Below, one piece after another: positions 23,500 through 31,976 of a DNA stretch of 64,000 bases. This stretch comes from Acidimicrobiales bacterium (lineage in GTDB: Bacteria; Actinomycetota; Acidimicrobiia; Acidimicrobiales; UBA8190), in contig DATKSK010000023.1 in the NCBI GenBank assembly GCA_035531755.1, forward strand, positions 1 to 64,000. Reading direction: 5' to 3'. Each line of letters starts with the position of its first letter. Position 1 is the stretch's first letter. The notes beneath the pieces were generated by a model. It had not been told where the DNA came from, did not search any database, and saw nothing but the letters and a program-made list of their open reading frames with translations. The position numbers and the translations under genes were made by a program.

Positions 23500-24516
23500 G
23501 TGCCGAACCGCGCCGGCGTGGGGGATGCCCGGGTCGCCGGGCGGGTCGCATCCCCGCCGCGCGACGCCGGCATGGCGCCGAGCGACGCCGGCTCCATGAA
23601 CGGCGACGCCGGCTCCATGAACGGCGACGCCGGCGCTCACGACCCGTCGGCGCCCGTCGTCGACCGGGCGGCGGCGTTCGCCCGCGGCGCGCCGAGGATC
23701 CCCCGCAAGGCCGTCCTCGTCGTCCTGGCTGCCGCCGTGGTGCTCGGCGGCGGCGGGGTGGCGCTCGAGCACCTCCTGGCGGGCGCCGGGCTGAACCCGG
23801 GAGCCACCGGCTCAACGGGCGCCACCGGCTCAACGGGCGCCACCGGCGCTCGAGGCGGGCCGTCGCGCCGGGCGACGACGGGGCCGGTCCTGGCACCCCC
23901 GGTCTCGGAGCCGGCGCGTCAGATGAGCGCCCGCCTGTCGTCGTTCATGGGCATCGCCACCCCCAGGCCCGCGCCCGCCCCGTCGCTCGCCCTCGTCGAC
24001 CAGGCGGGCACCCCGGTGTCGCTGTCCGCCCTGCGGGGCAGCGTGGTGGTGATCACGTTCTTCGGGGCGCCGTGCACCGACATCTGCCCCGTCCTGGGCC
24101 CCGAGATCGCCGCCGCCGACGCCGCGCTGGGCCCGGCGGCCTCCCGCGTGGTGTTCCTCACGGTGAACACCGATCCGCTGCACCTGGCGCGCCTGCCCGC
24201 TCCCGCGGCGGTGACCGGCGTCGGACTCGGCGCCGGCGCCCTGGCGAATTGGCACTTCCTGACGGGGTCGGTGCGACAGCTCGATCCGGTCTGGCGCCGG
24301 TACGGCGTCGCCATCACCGCCTCCGCGGCCACGGGAACGGTGGCGCACAACGACGTCATGTACTTCGTCGACCCGACCGGTGTGATCCGGTACCGGGCCA
24401 CGCCGTTCGCCGACGAGAGCGCCGCCGGCGTGTTCACCCTCCCTCCGGCCAGCCGGACGCGCTGGGCGGAAGGCATCGCCTCGTACGCCCGACGGCTCCT
24501 GCAGGGTGCGTCGTGA
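23500..24516 (+). CDS. SCO1/SenC-family copper chaperone, long form
   Basis: SCO proteins insert copper into the CuA site. This copy has the copper-binding CTDICP motif near residue 196, and the distal His is in VAHNDVMYFVD. A transmembrane anchor (VLVVLAAAVVLGGGGVAL) precedes a short collagen-like linker of GATGST repeats. The cytoplasmic N-terminus contains duplicated GSMNGDA units. The GTG at 23500 is chosen over the ATG at 23476 because a TAGTGT -10 element lies between them, 7 nt before the GTG. The gene overlaps the next by GTGA. Confidence 0.88.
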   Translation: MPNRAGVGDARVAGRVASPPRDAGMAPSDAGSMNGDAGSMNGDAGAHDPSAPVVDRAAAFARGAPRIPRKAVLVVLAAAVVLGGGGVALEHLLAGAGLNPGATGSTGATGSTGATGARGGPSRRATTGPVLAPPVSEPARQMSARLSSFMGIATPRPAPAPSLALVDQAGTPVSLSALRGSVVVITFFGAPCTDICPVLGPEIAAADAALGPAASRVVFLTVNTDPLHLARLPAPAAVTGVGLGAGALANWHFLTGSVRQLDPVWRRYGVAITASAATGTVAHNDVMYFVDPTGVIRYRATPFADESAAGVFTLPPASRTRWAEGIASYARRLLQGAS

Positions 24517-25178
24517 CGGGCCCCACGGGTGCCACCTCGACGCTGGCCCAGCCCGCCGGCCCGGACGCCGGCGCCGCCCGGGTGCCGTGGTACCGGCGCC
24601 GGGCGGTCCTCGTGGTGGCGGGGATCGTGGTGGTGGTCGCGGCCGCGGTCGTCGTCGACCTCCCCCGCCACGCCTCACGGTCGTCGCAGGTCGCCACCGA
24701 CGCCCAGGTCGTGGACGAGATCAACACCGACATCGGCCCGTGCCGGTACGCGGTCACCGAGGCGTTCACCCTGTACCGCGCCCTGACCGACCCCGCCACG
24801 TCGGCCGCCGACCGGGGCCGTGTCCCCGCCCTGCTCACGGACGACCAGCGGGTGTGCTCGTTCACCGACTCCGACATCGTCGACCTCGCCAGCATCGAGA
24901 TCCCGGGCACGGCGGCCGGGTCGCACCTGCGCCGCGTCGTCGACTCGGTGACGCTGTGGGTCACGGGCGACGCCCTGGCGGCCGTCGAGGCGATCCAGAC
25001 CCTGGCGGCCAAACCGGCCGACGCCACCGCCCTGGCCTCGCTGGACAGGGCCCGGCACGAGATGGTGGCCGACCAGAGGATCGTCGCCGCGCAGCTGGCG
25101 GCCGCCGAGCGGGCACTGGGCGCCAGACCGGGGCATCCCGACCTGCCGCGGCTGCCGCTCCCGGCGCCGCCGCGCTGA
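24513..25178 (+). CDS. Unknown membrane-anchored protein coupled to SCO1
   Basis: I do not recognise a family. The 221-residue product has one N-terminal transmembrane helix (AVLVVAGIVVVVAAAVVVDL) after a basic RRR and an extracytoplasmic, mostly helical domain of about 165 residues. That domain has two Cys residues (GPCRYAV and RVCSFTD) that could pair, and it ends in a Pro-rich tail. The GTG overlaps the SCO1 stop, so it is translated with the chaperone. An oxidase assembly or structural role is inferred from context only. Confidence 0.7.
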   Translation: MTGPTGATSTLAQPAGPDAGAARVPWYRRRAVLVVAGIVVVVAAAVVVDLPRHASRSSQVATDAQVVDEINTDIGPCRYAVTEAFTLYRALTDPATSAADRGRVPALLTDDQRVCSFTDSDIVDLASIEIPGTAAGSHLRRVVDSVTLWVTGDALAAVEAIQTLAAKPADATALASLDRARHEMVADQRIVAAQLAAAERALGARPGHPDLPRLPLPAPPR

Positions 25179-25184
25179 GGGGAT

Positions 25185-25234
25185 CGCCGGGCCGACCGGT
25201 CCGGCGGCGTGGCACCGGTCCGGCTCGGCCGGGT
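25185..25234. terminator. Imperfect inverted repeat between convergent genes
   Basis: GC-rich arms CCGGGCCGACCGG and CCGGCTCGGCCGGG can pair imperfectly between the SCO1 operon and the CtaG-like gene, and ACCGGTCCGG is directly repeated inside. A bidirectional terminator is plausible. There is no U-run. Confidence 0.3.
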
Positions 25235-25237
25235 CGT

Positions 25238-26071
25238 TCAGCGGTCGGGCTCGGGGCGGTGCCCGGCGCCGGCGGCCGCCCACGACCGGCGACGCCCCTC
25301 GCGCACCAGGCGGTGCATCTCGTTGTCGGGGTCGTCGTCGGTCCGCAGCCAGGACATCAGGTTCCAGAAGATCACCGGGATGAATGCGCAGATCGCCGCG
25401 AGCCACAGCACGCCGGTGGTGAGCTGCTGGTCCGCCCACACGCTCACCCCGCGCCCGGGCACGTGGAGGTAGGCGCGGTACCACGAGGCGTGGGCCAGGC
25501 CGAGGACGTACGCCGCCGCCCACACGGCCCACATGGCGAAGGCCGCCAGCGCGGCGCGCCTGGGGTGCGCGAGGCGGGGCGTGAGCGGAGGGGACGCCAC
25601 GCACTCCAGCCACAGCGCCACGCCGCACGCCACGAGGCTGGCGGCCTCGGCCACCACCAGCCACGGATGGCGGGCCAGGGCGTCGACCGCGGCGGGCACG
25701 CGCCAGGCCACGATGACGCCCACGTCGAGCGCCAGGACGGCGAGGCTCCGTACGAACTCCGGGTGCCGCCGCCGGGCCGCCTGCAGGCGGTCGACGGGCC
25801 CGGCCGCACGCGACGCCGCCGACCCGGGCCGGGCCCCGGCTGACGGGGCCGCCAGCCGGAGGAACCGCCACGGCGCGCCCAGCACGAGCAGGGCGGGTAC
25901 GGCGATGGCGAAGAGGGCGAACTGGACGGCCTGGGCGTACTCGAGCCGACGGGCCTCGGTGGACAGCGGCGGCACGAACGCCACCACGAGGAGGATCACG
26001 GCCAGGACGGCGAGCAGGCGGCGCGTCCCGTCGGTGTCCGGCGGCCGCCCGTCGGCGACCGCGCCGGTCAC
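25238..26071 (-). CDS. CtaG-like protein lacking the conserved histidines
   Basis: The 277-residue multi-spanning protein aligns by eye with the caa3 oxidase assembly factor CtaG (PF09678), including a shared C-terminal ADQQLTTGVLWL block. Yet the histidines seen in the other copy (30903-31802) are gone: the HMVEH segment becomes YAQAVQ, WHVP becomes WRVP and HVWLMH becomes PWLVVAE. It may be a structural paralogue that no longer binds copper. The GTG start overlaps the TGA of the 38-residue ORF upstream (GTGA), at the end of the ctaC-ctaD-ctaE operon. A longer ATG start would overlap that ORF entirely. Confidence 0.75.
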   Translation of the reverse strand: MTGAVADGRPPDTDGTRRLLAVLAVILLVVAFVPPLSTEARRLEYAQAVQFALFAIAVPALLVLGAPWRFLRLAAPSAGARPGSAASRAAGPVDRLQAARRRHPEFVRSLAVLALDVGVIVAWRVPAAVDALARHPWLVVAEAASLVACGVALWLECVASPPLTPRLAHPRRAALAAFAMWAVWAAAYVLGLAHASWYRAYLHVPGRGVSVWADQQLTTGVLWLAAICAFIPVIFWNLMSWLRTDDDPDNEMHRLVREGRRRSWAAAGAGHRPEPDR

Positions 26072-26184
26072 CGGGTGGAGCGGCGCTGGAAGAACCCCCA
26101 CAGGCACACGAGGGCGAGCGTTCCCACGGGGATGGCGAAGGTGAGGACCTGGGGCCCGATGAAGCTGTCCGTCCCTGCCGGCAT
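26068..26184 (-). CDS. 38-residue single-span membrane protein of the oxidase operon
   Basis: This small ORF encodes a 38-residue protein with one hydrophobic helix (VLTFAIPVGTLALVCLWGFF) and a basic C-terminus. An AAAGG ribosome-binding site precedes the ATG, the ORF sits 79 bp after ctaE, and its TGA overlaps the GTG of the CtaG-like gene. This arrangement strongly suggests a translated, coupled gene. It could be a small oxidase subunit (a subunit IV-like helix), but no family is recognised. Confidence 0.65.
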   Translation of the reverse strand: MPAGTDSFIGPQVLTFAIPVGTLALVCLWGFFQRRSTR

Positions 26185-26263
26185 GTGGCCGCCTTTCGCC
26201 GCCGCCCTCGGCAACCCCCCGCCGGCGCCGGTCACGCTCCGGGCGGGCTGCCGATCGTGCGGA

Positions 26264-26950
26264 TCAGATCACGTAGAAGAGTACCCAGAACAGCACGCTC
26301 ACGAGGCCCATGAACCCCCAGAAGTACGAGCAGCCCTCCAGGTTGGCCCGGAAGAGCCGGGCCACGGGGAGCGCCGAGCGCGCCGCCCCGCCCTCCTCGG
26401 CCACGGCCCGGCGCAGGCGCAGCGACCGGGCCAACAGCGTCTCGAGCCAGTACACCCCGCCGAGCAGCAGGGCGATGTTCATCGCCGCCCACCCCACGAA
26501 GCACGAGGCGTAGCCGCTCGAGCCGGGGAAGAACGGGAGCTGGGTGAGCTCCCACACCTGCAGCCCGACGGCGAGCAGCCCGCCGCCCACGGCGGTCCAG
26601 CCCGCCACCTCCCAGTCGAGGGTCAGGCCCCGGCGCAGGCGCAGCGTCCCGTAGGCGTTGAGGACGGCGCTCGCCACCACCACGGCGAAGATCGCCGCGC
26701 CGATGCCGGTCGGCGCCGTGATGCCACCAGGGCGCCACAGCTGTTCGCTGTTGGCCGACCGCAGGTAGAAGTAGGCGAAGGCGAGCGAGGCGAAGGCGAA
26801 GGCGACGATGCCGATGAGGAGGCGTCCGCCGGTCCACATGGCGCCCTCGGCGGAGCGCAGCTCGTACTCGATCTCCTCGGGCGTCTCGCGCAGGGTCGGC
26901 GTGTCGGCCACGGCGTTGGCTCCCCCTCGGCTCATCGGGTCGGGTGTCAT
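26264..26950 (-). CDS. ctaE: Cytochrome c oxidase subunit III
   Basis: The 228-residue protein has the subunit III layout of about five transmembrane helices plus a soluble N-terminus. The C-terminal FRANLEGCSYFWGFMGLVSV segment carries the Glu typical of the last helices. It lacks the first two helices found in mitochondrial subunit III, as in other bacterial five-helix forms. The ATG overlaps the ctaD stop (ATGA). It stabilises subunit I and contributes to proton uptake in canonical enzymes. Confidence 0.88.
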   Translation of the reverse strand: MTPDPMSRGGANAVADTPTLRETPEEIEYELRSAEGAMWTGGRLLIGIVAFAFASLAFAYFYLRSANSEQLWRPGGITAPTGIGAAIFAVVVASAVLNAYGTLRLRRGLTLDWEVAGWTAVGGGLLAVGLQVWELTQLPFFPGSSGYASCFVGWAAMNIALLLGGVYWLETLLARSLRLRRAVAEEGGAARSALPVARLFRANLEGCSYFWGFMGLVSVLFWVLFYVI

Positions 26951-28968
26951 GCGATCGGCGGCCTGGGGTCGAACTCGCCCTCGCCCCCGGTGCCCGGCGG
27001 CGACAACGCCTCGGGCGACACCGCCGAGTCCTCGGGGACCGCACCCACGGACACGAGCGATCCCACCCCGAGGTCGGCGACCGCCGGGGCGTCAGGCTCG
27101 CTGTAGTGGTACGGGTCGGCGAGGACGACGGGGATGCGCGTGAAGTTGTGCTCCGGCACGGGCGTGGCGGTCTGCCACTCCAGTCCCCGCGAGTCCCACG
27201 GGTTGGCCGGGGCGGGCTTGGGGTCGATGAACATCGACCACACGAAGTTGGCCACGAAGATGAGGAACGACGCGCCGAGCAGGAAGGCGCCCGCCGAGGA
27301 GATGTCGTTCAACGTCTGGAGCCGCTGAGCGTACTCGAACACCCGCCGGGGCTGCCCGAGGATCCCGACCATGAACAGCGGGAAGAACGTCAGGTTGAAG
27401 AAGACGAACATCGTCCAGAAGTGCCACTGGCCGAGCTTCTTGTTCATGGTCTTGCCCGTCATCTTGGGGAGCCAGAAGTAGAGGCCGCCGAAGAAGGCGA
27501 AGACCAGGCCGCCCATGATCGTGTAGTGGAAGTGGGCCATGACGAAGAAGCTGCCGTGCACGGTGACGTTCACCGGGACGTCGGAGAGGAACACACCGGT
27601 CACGCCGCCGATCAGGAAGTTGAAGTACATGCCGAGCGCGAACAGCATCGGCACCTCGAACCTGATCTTGGCTTTCCACAGCGTGCCCAGGCCGACGAGA
27701 TAGATGAACCCCGTCGGGATGGAGATGAGCTCGGTGGTGAGCATGAACAGCGGCCGCATGTCGGGGTTGATGCCGCTCTGGAAGAGGTGGTGCTGCCATA
27801 CGAAGAACGACAGCAGCGTGACCCCGATCATGCCCGCCGCGCCCACGCGGTAGGCGAACAGGGGCTTGCGCGTGAACACCGGCAGCATCTCGGCCACGAT
27901 GCCGAAGCCGGGCAGGGCCATGATGTAGACCTCGGGGTGCCCGAAGAACCAGAAGAGGTTCTGCCACAGGAACTGGCTGCCCCCGTGCTCGGCCACGAAG
28001 AACCCGGTCTGCGCCGTGCGGTCGAGGATCCCGAACAGGCCGGCCGTCACCAGGGTCGGGGTGGCCAGCGTCAGCAGGGACGCCGTGGCCAGGATGGACC
28101 ACACGAAGATCGGCACCCTGCCCCACGTCATGCCGGGCGCCCGGTAATTGATGATGGTGGCGGCCAGGTTGAAGCCCGCCGCGATCATGCCGATGCCGAT
28201 GACCGCGAAGCCCACCAGGTAGGCGTCCATTCCCACCGAGGCCTGGGTCTGCAGCGGGGCGTAGCCCGTCCAGCCCGTGGGGAAGCCGCCCAGGGGGAGG
28301 GCGCTCAGGATGACGAGGTACCCCGCCGCGAAGATCCACAGCGAGAACGCCTCCACCCGGGGGAAGGCCATGCGCCGGCTGCCGATCATGAGGGGCACCA
28401 GCCAGTTGCCGAGCGGGCCGATCACGATGGACGACGCCATCATCATCATGATCGTCCCGTGCTCGCCCACGATCGAGATGTAGGTGCCCGGCCCGAAGAC
28501 GTGGCTGGTGGGGTTCAGCAGCTCCGTGCGGATGGCCATGGCCAGCAGCCCGCCGGTGAAGAAGAACAGCAGCACGACCACCGTGTACTGCAGGCCGATG
28601 ACCTTGTGGTCGAGCGACGGGCGCATGAAGCGCGTCCAGTTCGACGGCGAGGTGGGCGGCAGGGGCTCGCGCCCCACCATCTTGGCCAGGGGGTAGTTGA
28701 GCATCCCTGCGCCCGCCAGCCATCCGAGCACCCCGAAGGCGAGGCCCAGGACCACGGCCACGTTGTTCTCGCCGCTGTTGGCCACGTTGATGTAGCCGGC
28801 GGCGAGGAGGTTGCCGATCCAGTGCCCGAGGGCGTAGCCGCCGACGGCCAGGACCAGGGCCGTCCCGAGGTGCTGGCCCAGCCACGCCGGGCGGCGTCCG
28901 AGCGGCCGGGGGCCGGGCGGCGCCCCTCCGGTGCCCGCGTCCACGGACTCACGCATGCCGAGTGCCAT
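26947..28968 (-). CDS. ctaD: Cytochrome c oxidase subunit I with atypical proton-channel residues
   Basis: The 673-residue heme-copper oxidase subunit has two extra N-terminal helices. All metal ligands are present: His170 (HGTIMM) and His481 for low-spin heme, His479 for heme a3, and His344, His393 and His394 for CuB. Tyr348 of HPEVY is the cross-linked tyrosine and Glu346 is the helix VI glutamate. The canonical D-channel Asp (usually GAxDMAFPR) is Arg199 in IGSRRMAFPR, the following Asn pair is Glu206-Ala207, and the K-channel Lys (usually PTGIK) is Ile422 in PTGFI. The ATG at 28968 is chosen over one 12 nt later. ctaC ends 88 bp upstream. Confidence 0.93.
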   Translation of the reverse strand: MALGMRESVDAGTGGAPPGPRPLGRRPAWLGQHLGTALVLAVGGYALGHWIGNLLAAGYINVANSGENNVAVVLGLAFGVLGWLAGAGMLNYPLAKMVGREPLPPTSPSNWTRFMRPSLDHKVIGLQYTVVVLLFFFTGGLLAMAIRTELLNPTSHVFGPGTYISIVGEHGTIMMMMASSIVIGPLGNWLVPLMIGSRRMAFPRVEAFSLWIFAAGYLVILSALPLGGFPTGWTGYAPLQTQASVGMDAYLVGFAVIGIGMIAAGFNLAATIINYRAPGMTWGRVPIFVWSILATASLLTLATPTLVTAGLFGILDRTAQTGFFVAEHGGSQFLWQNLFWFFGHPEVYIMALPGFGIVAEMLPVFTRKPLFAYRVGAAGMIGVTLLSFFVWQHHLFQSGINPDMRPLFMLTTELISIPTGFIYLVGLGTLWKAKIRFEVPMLFALGMYFNFLIGGVTGVFLSDVPVNVTVHGSFFVMAHFHYTIMGGLVFAFFGGLYFWLPKMTGKTMNKKLGQWHFWTMFVFFNLTFFPLFMVGILGQPRRVFEYAQRLQTLNDISSAGAFLLGASFLIFVANFVWSMFIDPKPAPANPWDSRGLEWQTATPVPEHNFTRIPVVLADPYHYSEPDAPAVADLGVGSLVSVGAVPEDSAVSPEALSPPGTGGEGEFDPRPPIA

Positions 28969-29056
28969 CGCTCTCAGCCGTCCTTCCCGTCCCGCAGGCG
29001 ACAAGCGGGAACGATTCGTGCTCTCGACGTCACGGCGTCAGCCCCCACGGCGGTGG

Positions 29057-29983
29057 TCACGACGCCGGCTTGGTCGCGCCGTACTGCTCGACCTTGCTGT
29101 AGGGGTCGACGTTGTCGGGGTAGAAGCCGCCGGCCGCCCCGTTGGCGTCGGGGACGTAGGTGTAGGCGAACGCCGGCAGGAGCTTGGTGGCGGGGGCGAG
29201 GTCGGCCTCGGTGGTGTTGGCCCAGTTCTCGAAGGCGTCCTTCGACACCACGCTGCCGTTGTTGAACATCGCCCCGTGCCACAGGCCGCACAGCTCGGCG
29301 CACCGCACCGTGAACGTCCCCAGCTGCTTCGTGGTCGTGTAGGCGACGTTGTCCTGCGACGGGTTGGCGTCGGCCTTGACCCCGAGCTGGTAGGCCCAGA
29401 AGGAGTGGATCACGTCGAGCGACGTGACGTGGAAGGCGATGGTGGTGTCGACCGGCAGCATCAGCTGGGCCGACTCGAACCCGCCGAAGGTCGGGTACCG
29501 GTAGGTGAACTTCCACTGCTGGCCGATGACCTGGACCGGCAGCACGTTGTGGGAGGCCGGCGTCCAGATGGGGTTGGGGCCCTCGCCGCCGCCGGCACCG
29601 GCGGGCACGACCAGCTCGACGGTGCCGAAGACGAACATGGCCAGGACCACCACGGTGGTGATGCCGATCCACCCGACCTGGATGCCCAGGTGGCCGCGCG
29701 CCTGCGGGCCGCCGACGGGCTCCTGCGCCCCCACCTTGGAGGCCCGCCAGGTGATGAGGGCGTAGGCCCCGTACACCCACACCGCCAGCACGACCGGCAG
29801 CGCCACCATGAACAGGACGTTGAAGTCGAACTGCTGGCCGCTGGCGGTGTCGGACATGGCGCCGGGGGGGATGTGGGGGCCGGCCAGGAAGTAGAAGAGC
29901 GGCTCGGTCACCGCCGACAGGACCACCCAGATCAGCAGCAGCCGCCGGAAGTGGTGGGGGCCGGTGCCCCCCGCCGGGCTCAC
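29057..29983 (-). CDS. ctaC: Cytochrome c oxidase subunit II
   Basis: The 308-residue protein has three hydrophobic segments, two of them the subunit II hairpin, and an extracytoplasmic cupredoxin domain. The binuclear CuA site is complete: His193 in DVIHSFW and Cys228, Cys232, His236 and Met239 in CAELCGLWHGAM. It accepts electrons from cytochrome c; no heme c motif is fused. The C-terminus has an extra ~65 residues after the CuA site. The GTG overlaps the stop of the upstream cupredoxin gene (GTGA), so both are translated together. Confidence 0.93.
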   Translation of the reverse strand: MSPAGGTGPHHFRRLLLIWVVLSAVTEPLFYFLAGPHIPPGAMSDTASGQQFDFNVLFMVALPVVLAVWVYGAYALITWRASKVGAQEPVGGPQARGHLGIQVGWIGITTVVVLAMFVFGTVELVVPAGAGGGEGPNPIWTPASHNVLPVQVIGQQWKFTYRYPTFGGFESAQLMLPVDTTIAFHVTSLDVIHSFWAYQLGVKADANPSQDNVAYTTTKQLGTFTVRCAELCGLWHGAMFNNGSVVSKDAFENWANTTEADLAPATKLLPAFAYTYVPDANGAAGGFYPDNVDPYSKVEQYGATKPAS

Positions 29984-30654
29984 GCCGTCACCTTCAGGAA
30001 CCCGCCCATGTACCCGAGGGTCTGCATGGGCCCGCCGTTGCCGTAGAGATAGCCGAGCCCGCACGGGACGAAGCACTGCCACGGGTACTGGCCGGGCCCC
30101 GGCGTCGTGAACGAGAACTGGATGACGTTGTGGTCGTAACTGGTGGCGCAGGGCGCCACCGAGCACGGGTTCTTGGCGTCGCCCGAGATCCCGTACAGGG
30201 GCACGCTGACACCGAGGGCCGGGATGGTGAAGGTGTGGCCCACCCCGTTGGCGCTGCCGTTGGAGTCGATCAACGACAACGGCTTGGCGTTCAGCGAGGC
30301 GTCCGTCGTCCCCTGGACCAGCCCGAACTGCTGGTTGCGCAGGGGGCTGCCGCTGTCGTACTGGTCGATCGTCACGTTCACCCGGGTGTGGGCCGGAAGG
30401 TCCCAGAGCGTGGTGTGGACCCACTGGCCGTCGGGGGCCTTCGTGAGGTACGACACCCACGTCGGGTGGATCCCGAAGCCGATCGACGGCACCGTCTGCA
30501 CCGTCATGTCGACGGGCTGGCCGGCTTGGTGACCGCTGGTGAAGTCGACCGTCGGGGGCGACGAGCGCAGGAACGCCATGACGGCGAAGACGACGAGGCC
30601 CACGGCCACGGCGAACAAGGCGAAGACGATGCCCAGCCTTCCCGTTCGGGACAC
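29980..30654 (-). CDS. Membrane-anchored CuA-like cupredoxin
   Basis: The 224-residue first gene of the oxidase operon has one N-terminal transmembrane helix and a cupredoxin-like domain. Its C-terminal loop, CFVPCGLGYLYGNGGPM, echoes the subunit II loop CAELCGLWHGAM with both Cys (194 and 198) and a Met, but the ligand His is replaced by Tyr and the loop is longer. His140 (GHTFTIP) could be the other ligand. A further Cys pair (164, 169) may form a disulfide. It may be a dedicated copper electron carrier or an accessory subunit. The GTG start follows a GGAGGAGG ribosome-binding site. Confidence 0.75.
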   Translation of the reverse strand: MSRTGRLGIVFALFAVAVGLVVFAVMAFLRSSPPTVDFTSGHQAGQPVDMTVQTVPSIGFGIHPTWVSYLTKAPDGQWVHTTLWDLPAHTRVNVTIDQYDSGSPLRNQQFGLVQGTTDASLNAKPLSLIDSNGSANGVGHTFTIPALGVSVPLYGISGDAKNPCSVAPCATSYDHNVIQFSFTTPGPGQYPWQCFVPCGLGYLYGNGGPMQTLGYMGGFLKVTA

Positions 30655-30788
30655 CCCCAGAAGGCCTCCTCCGGTCGCCCGGCGCCGCCTGCCGGCTGAG
30701 TCACCGCCTGATGGGACGATGAAGAGTCGAGCACCTACTGCGGCCGGGTCACACCATCTCGGTCCACGAAAAAATTGCTGTTCGGGGC

Positions 30789-30817
30789 AACATATGTCCG
30801 CGTCGGGCGGCCGTCAA
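30789..30817 (-). promoter_or_regulatory. Sigma70-type promoter of the oxidase operon
   Basis: On the minus strand TTGACG (30817-30812) and TATGTT (30794-30789) are separated by 17 bp, close to consensus. Transcription would start near 30782, leaving a leader of about 128 nt with an A/T-rich patch. This is one of the few strong -35/-10 pairs in the window and would drive the cupredoxin, ctaC, ctaD, ctaE, 38-residue ORF and CtaG-like genes. Confidence 0.65.
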
Positions 30818-30902
30818 CCACCTTTGCCTGCCGTGGCGGCCCCGCCGTAGGAAACCACGGCGGCGATGGGCGCGCCTGGTTCCGCGTCGCGTGGCGGTGC
30901 AG

Positions 30903-31802
30903 TCACGCGCCGGGGCGGAACTCCTCGAGGGTGGGGCTTGGGAACCGGTGCACGAGCCGGTCGAAGGCGTCGGACAGGCTGCCCTCCTGCTCGATGGCGC
31001 GCCGGATGATCACGATGAGCGCGGGCACCGCCCAGAAGTCACCGCATACCCACAAGACGGCGGCGCCGATCTGCTGGTCGGCGAACGGCGGCGTGGTCAC
31101 GCCGGGAAGGTGCGCGTACACCGGGTACCAGGAGCTGTTCGACAGGATGCTCATGGCCATGGCGAGCACGAACATGACCACGTTGGTGCCGATGATCGCC
31201 GACCCCTGCCACAGCGCCGAGGCCCGGGGCCGGAGCGGATGCGACGGGATGATCTGCAACCAGAACAGGACGCCGGTGACGAGGAAGCTCCCGTGCATGA
31301 GCCATACGTGCACGCTCTGGTTGTTCTGGGCCAGATCGAACAGGGCGGGCACGTGCCACGCCACCATGGCGACGTTGAACCCGACCAGCCCCGTCCACGG
31401 GTTGGCCACCACCTTCCCGATGGCCCGCAGGGGGCGGGCCCGGCGGCTCAGGAGCAGGGCCCGGCCCACCCGGCGCCGGGCGCCCACCGGCAGCGCGAAC
31501 AGCAGCGGCAGCCAGGGCGCGCCGGCCACCACCAGGATGGGCGCGTAGAACGCCAGCAGGATGTGCTCGACCATGTGGACCGTGAAGTACCGATCCGCCC
31601 AGTAGTCGATGGGGGACTGCACGGTCACGACGAGCAGCGCCAGGCCGGCGTAGAAGAGGAGCGAGCGCAGGCGCCGACGCCGGGTGCGGGTGGGGTCGGA
31701 GCGCCGCCGCAGGCGGGCCAGCCCGACCTCGTGGGCGACGACGACCAGGACCACCGCCACCCCGAAGGGGTCGAAGGACCAGTGGCCGGTCAGGTATCCC
31801 AT
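30903..31802 (-). CDS. ctaG: Cytochrome c oxidase assembly factor CtaG
   Basis: The 299-residue protein has about seven transmembrane helices and the histidines expected of caa3 assembly factor Cta[35 protein letters not shown] and the C-terminal [18 protein letters not shown]. It probably delivers or stabilises copper at CuB. It is encoded upstream of the oxidase operon on the same strand, but a strong promoter lies between them. The second, His-poor homologue is at the other end of the operon. Confidence 0.87.
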   Translation of the reverse strand: MGYLTGHWSFDPFGVAVVLVVVAHEVGLARLRRRSDPTRTRRRRLRSLLFYAGLALLVVTVQSPIDYWADRYFTVHMVEHILLAFYAPILVVAGAPWLPLLFALPVGARRRVGRALLLSRRARPLRAIGKVVANPWTGLVGFNVAMVAWHVPALFDLAQNNQSVHVWLMHGSFLVTGVLFWLQIIPSHPLRPRASALWQGSAIIGTNVVMFVLAMAMSILSNSSWYPVYAHLPGVTTPPFADQQIGAAVLWVCGDFWAVPALIVIIRRAIEQEGSLSDAFDRLVHRFPSPTLEEFRPGA

Positions 31803-31976
31803 CGGTGCAGGGCCGCCGGCGTGCTCAGCGCGGGCCGGCCGGCGGGGGTGACTTCACCCTGAGGATTGTGCTCCATCGACCGCACCGCGCGCCGCCGCCC
31901 GGGGGTCGGCGGCGAGAACCCGGTGGACGATCGAGATGCCCGGCCGCCCACCGCGGTGCCCGGTGGACGGTCCGGC

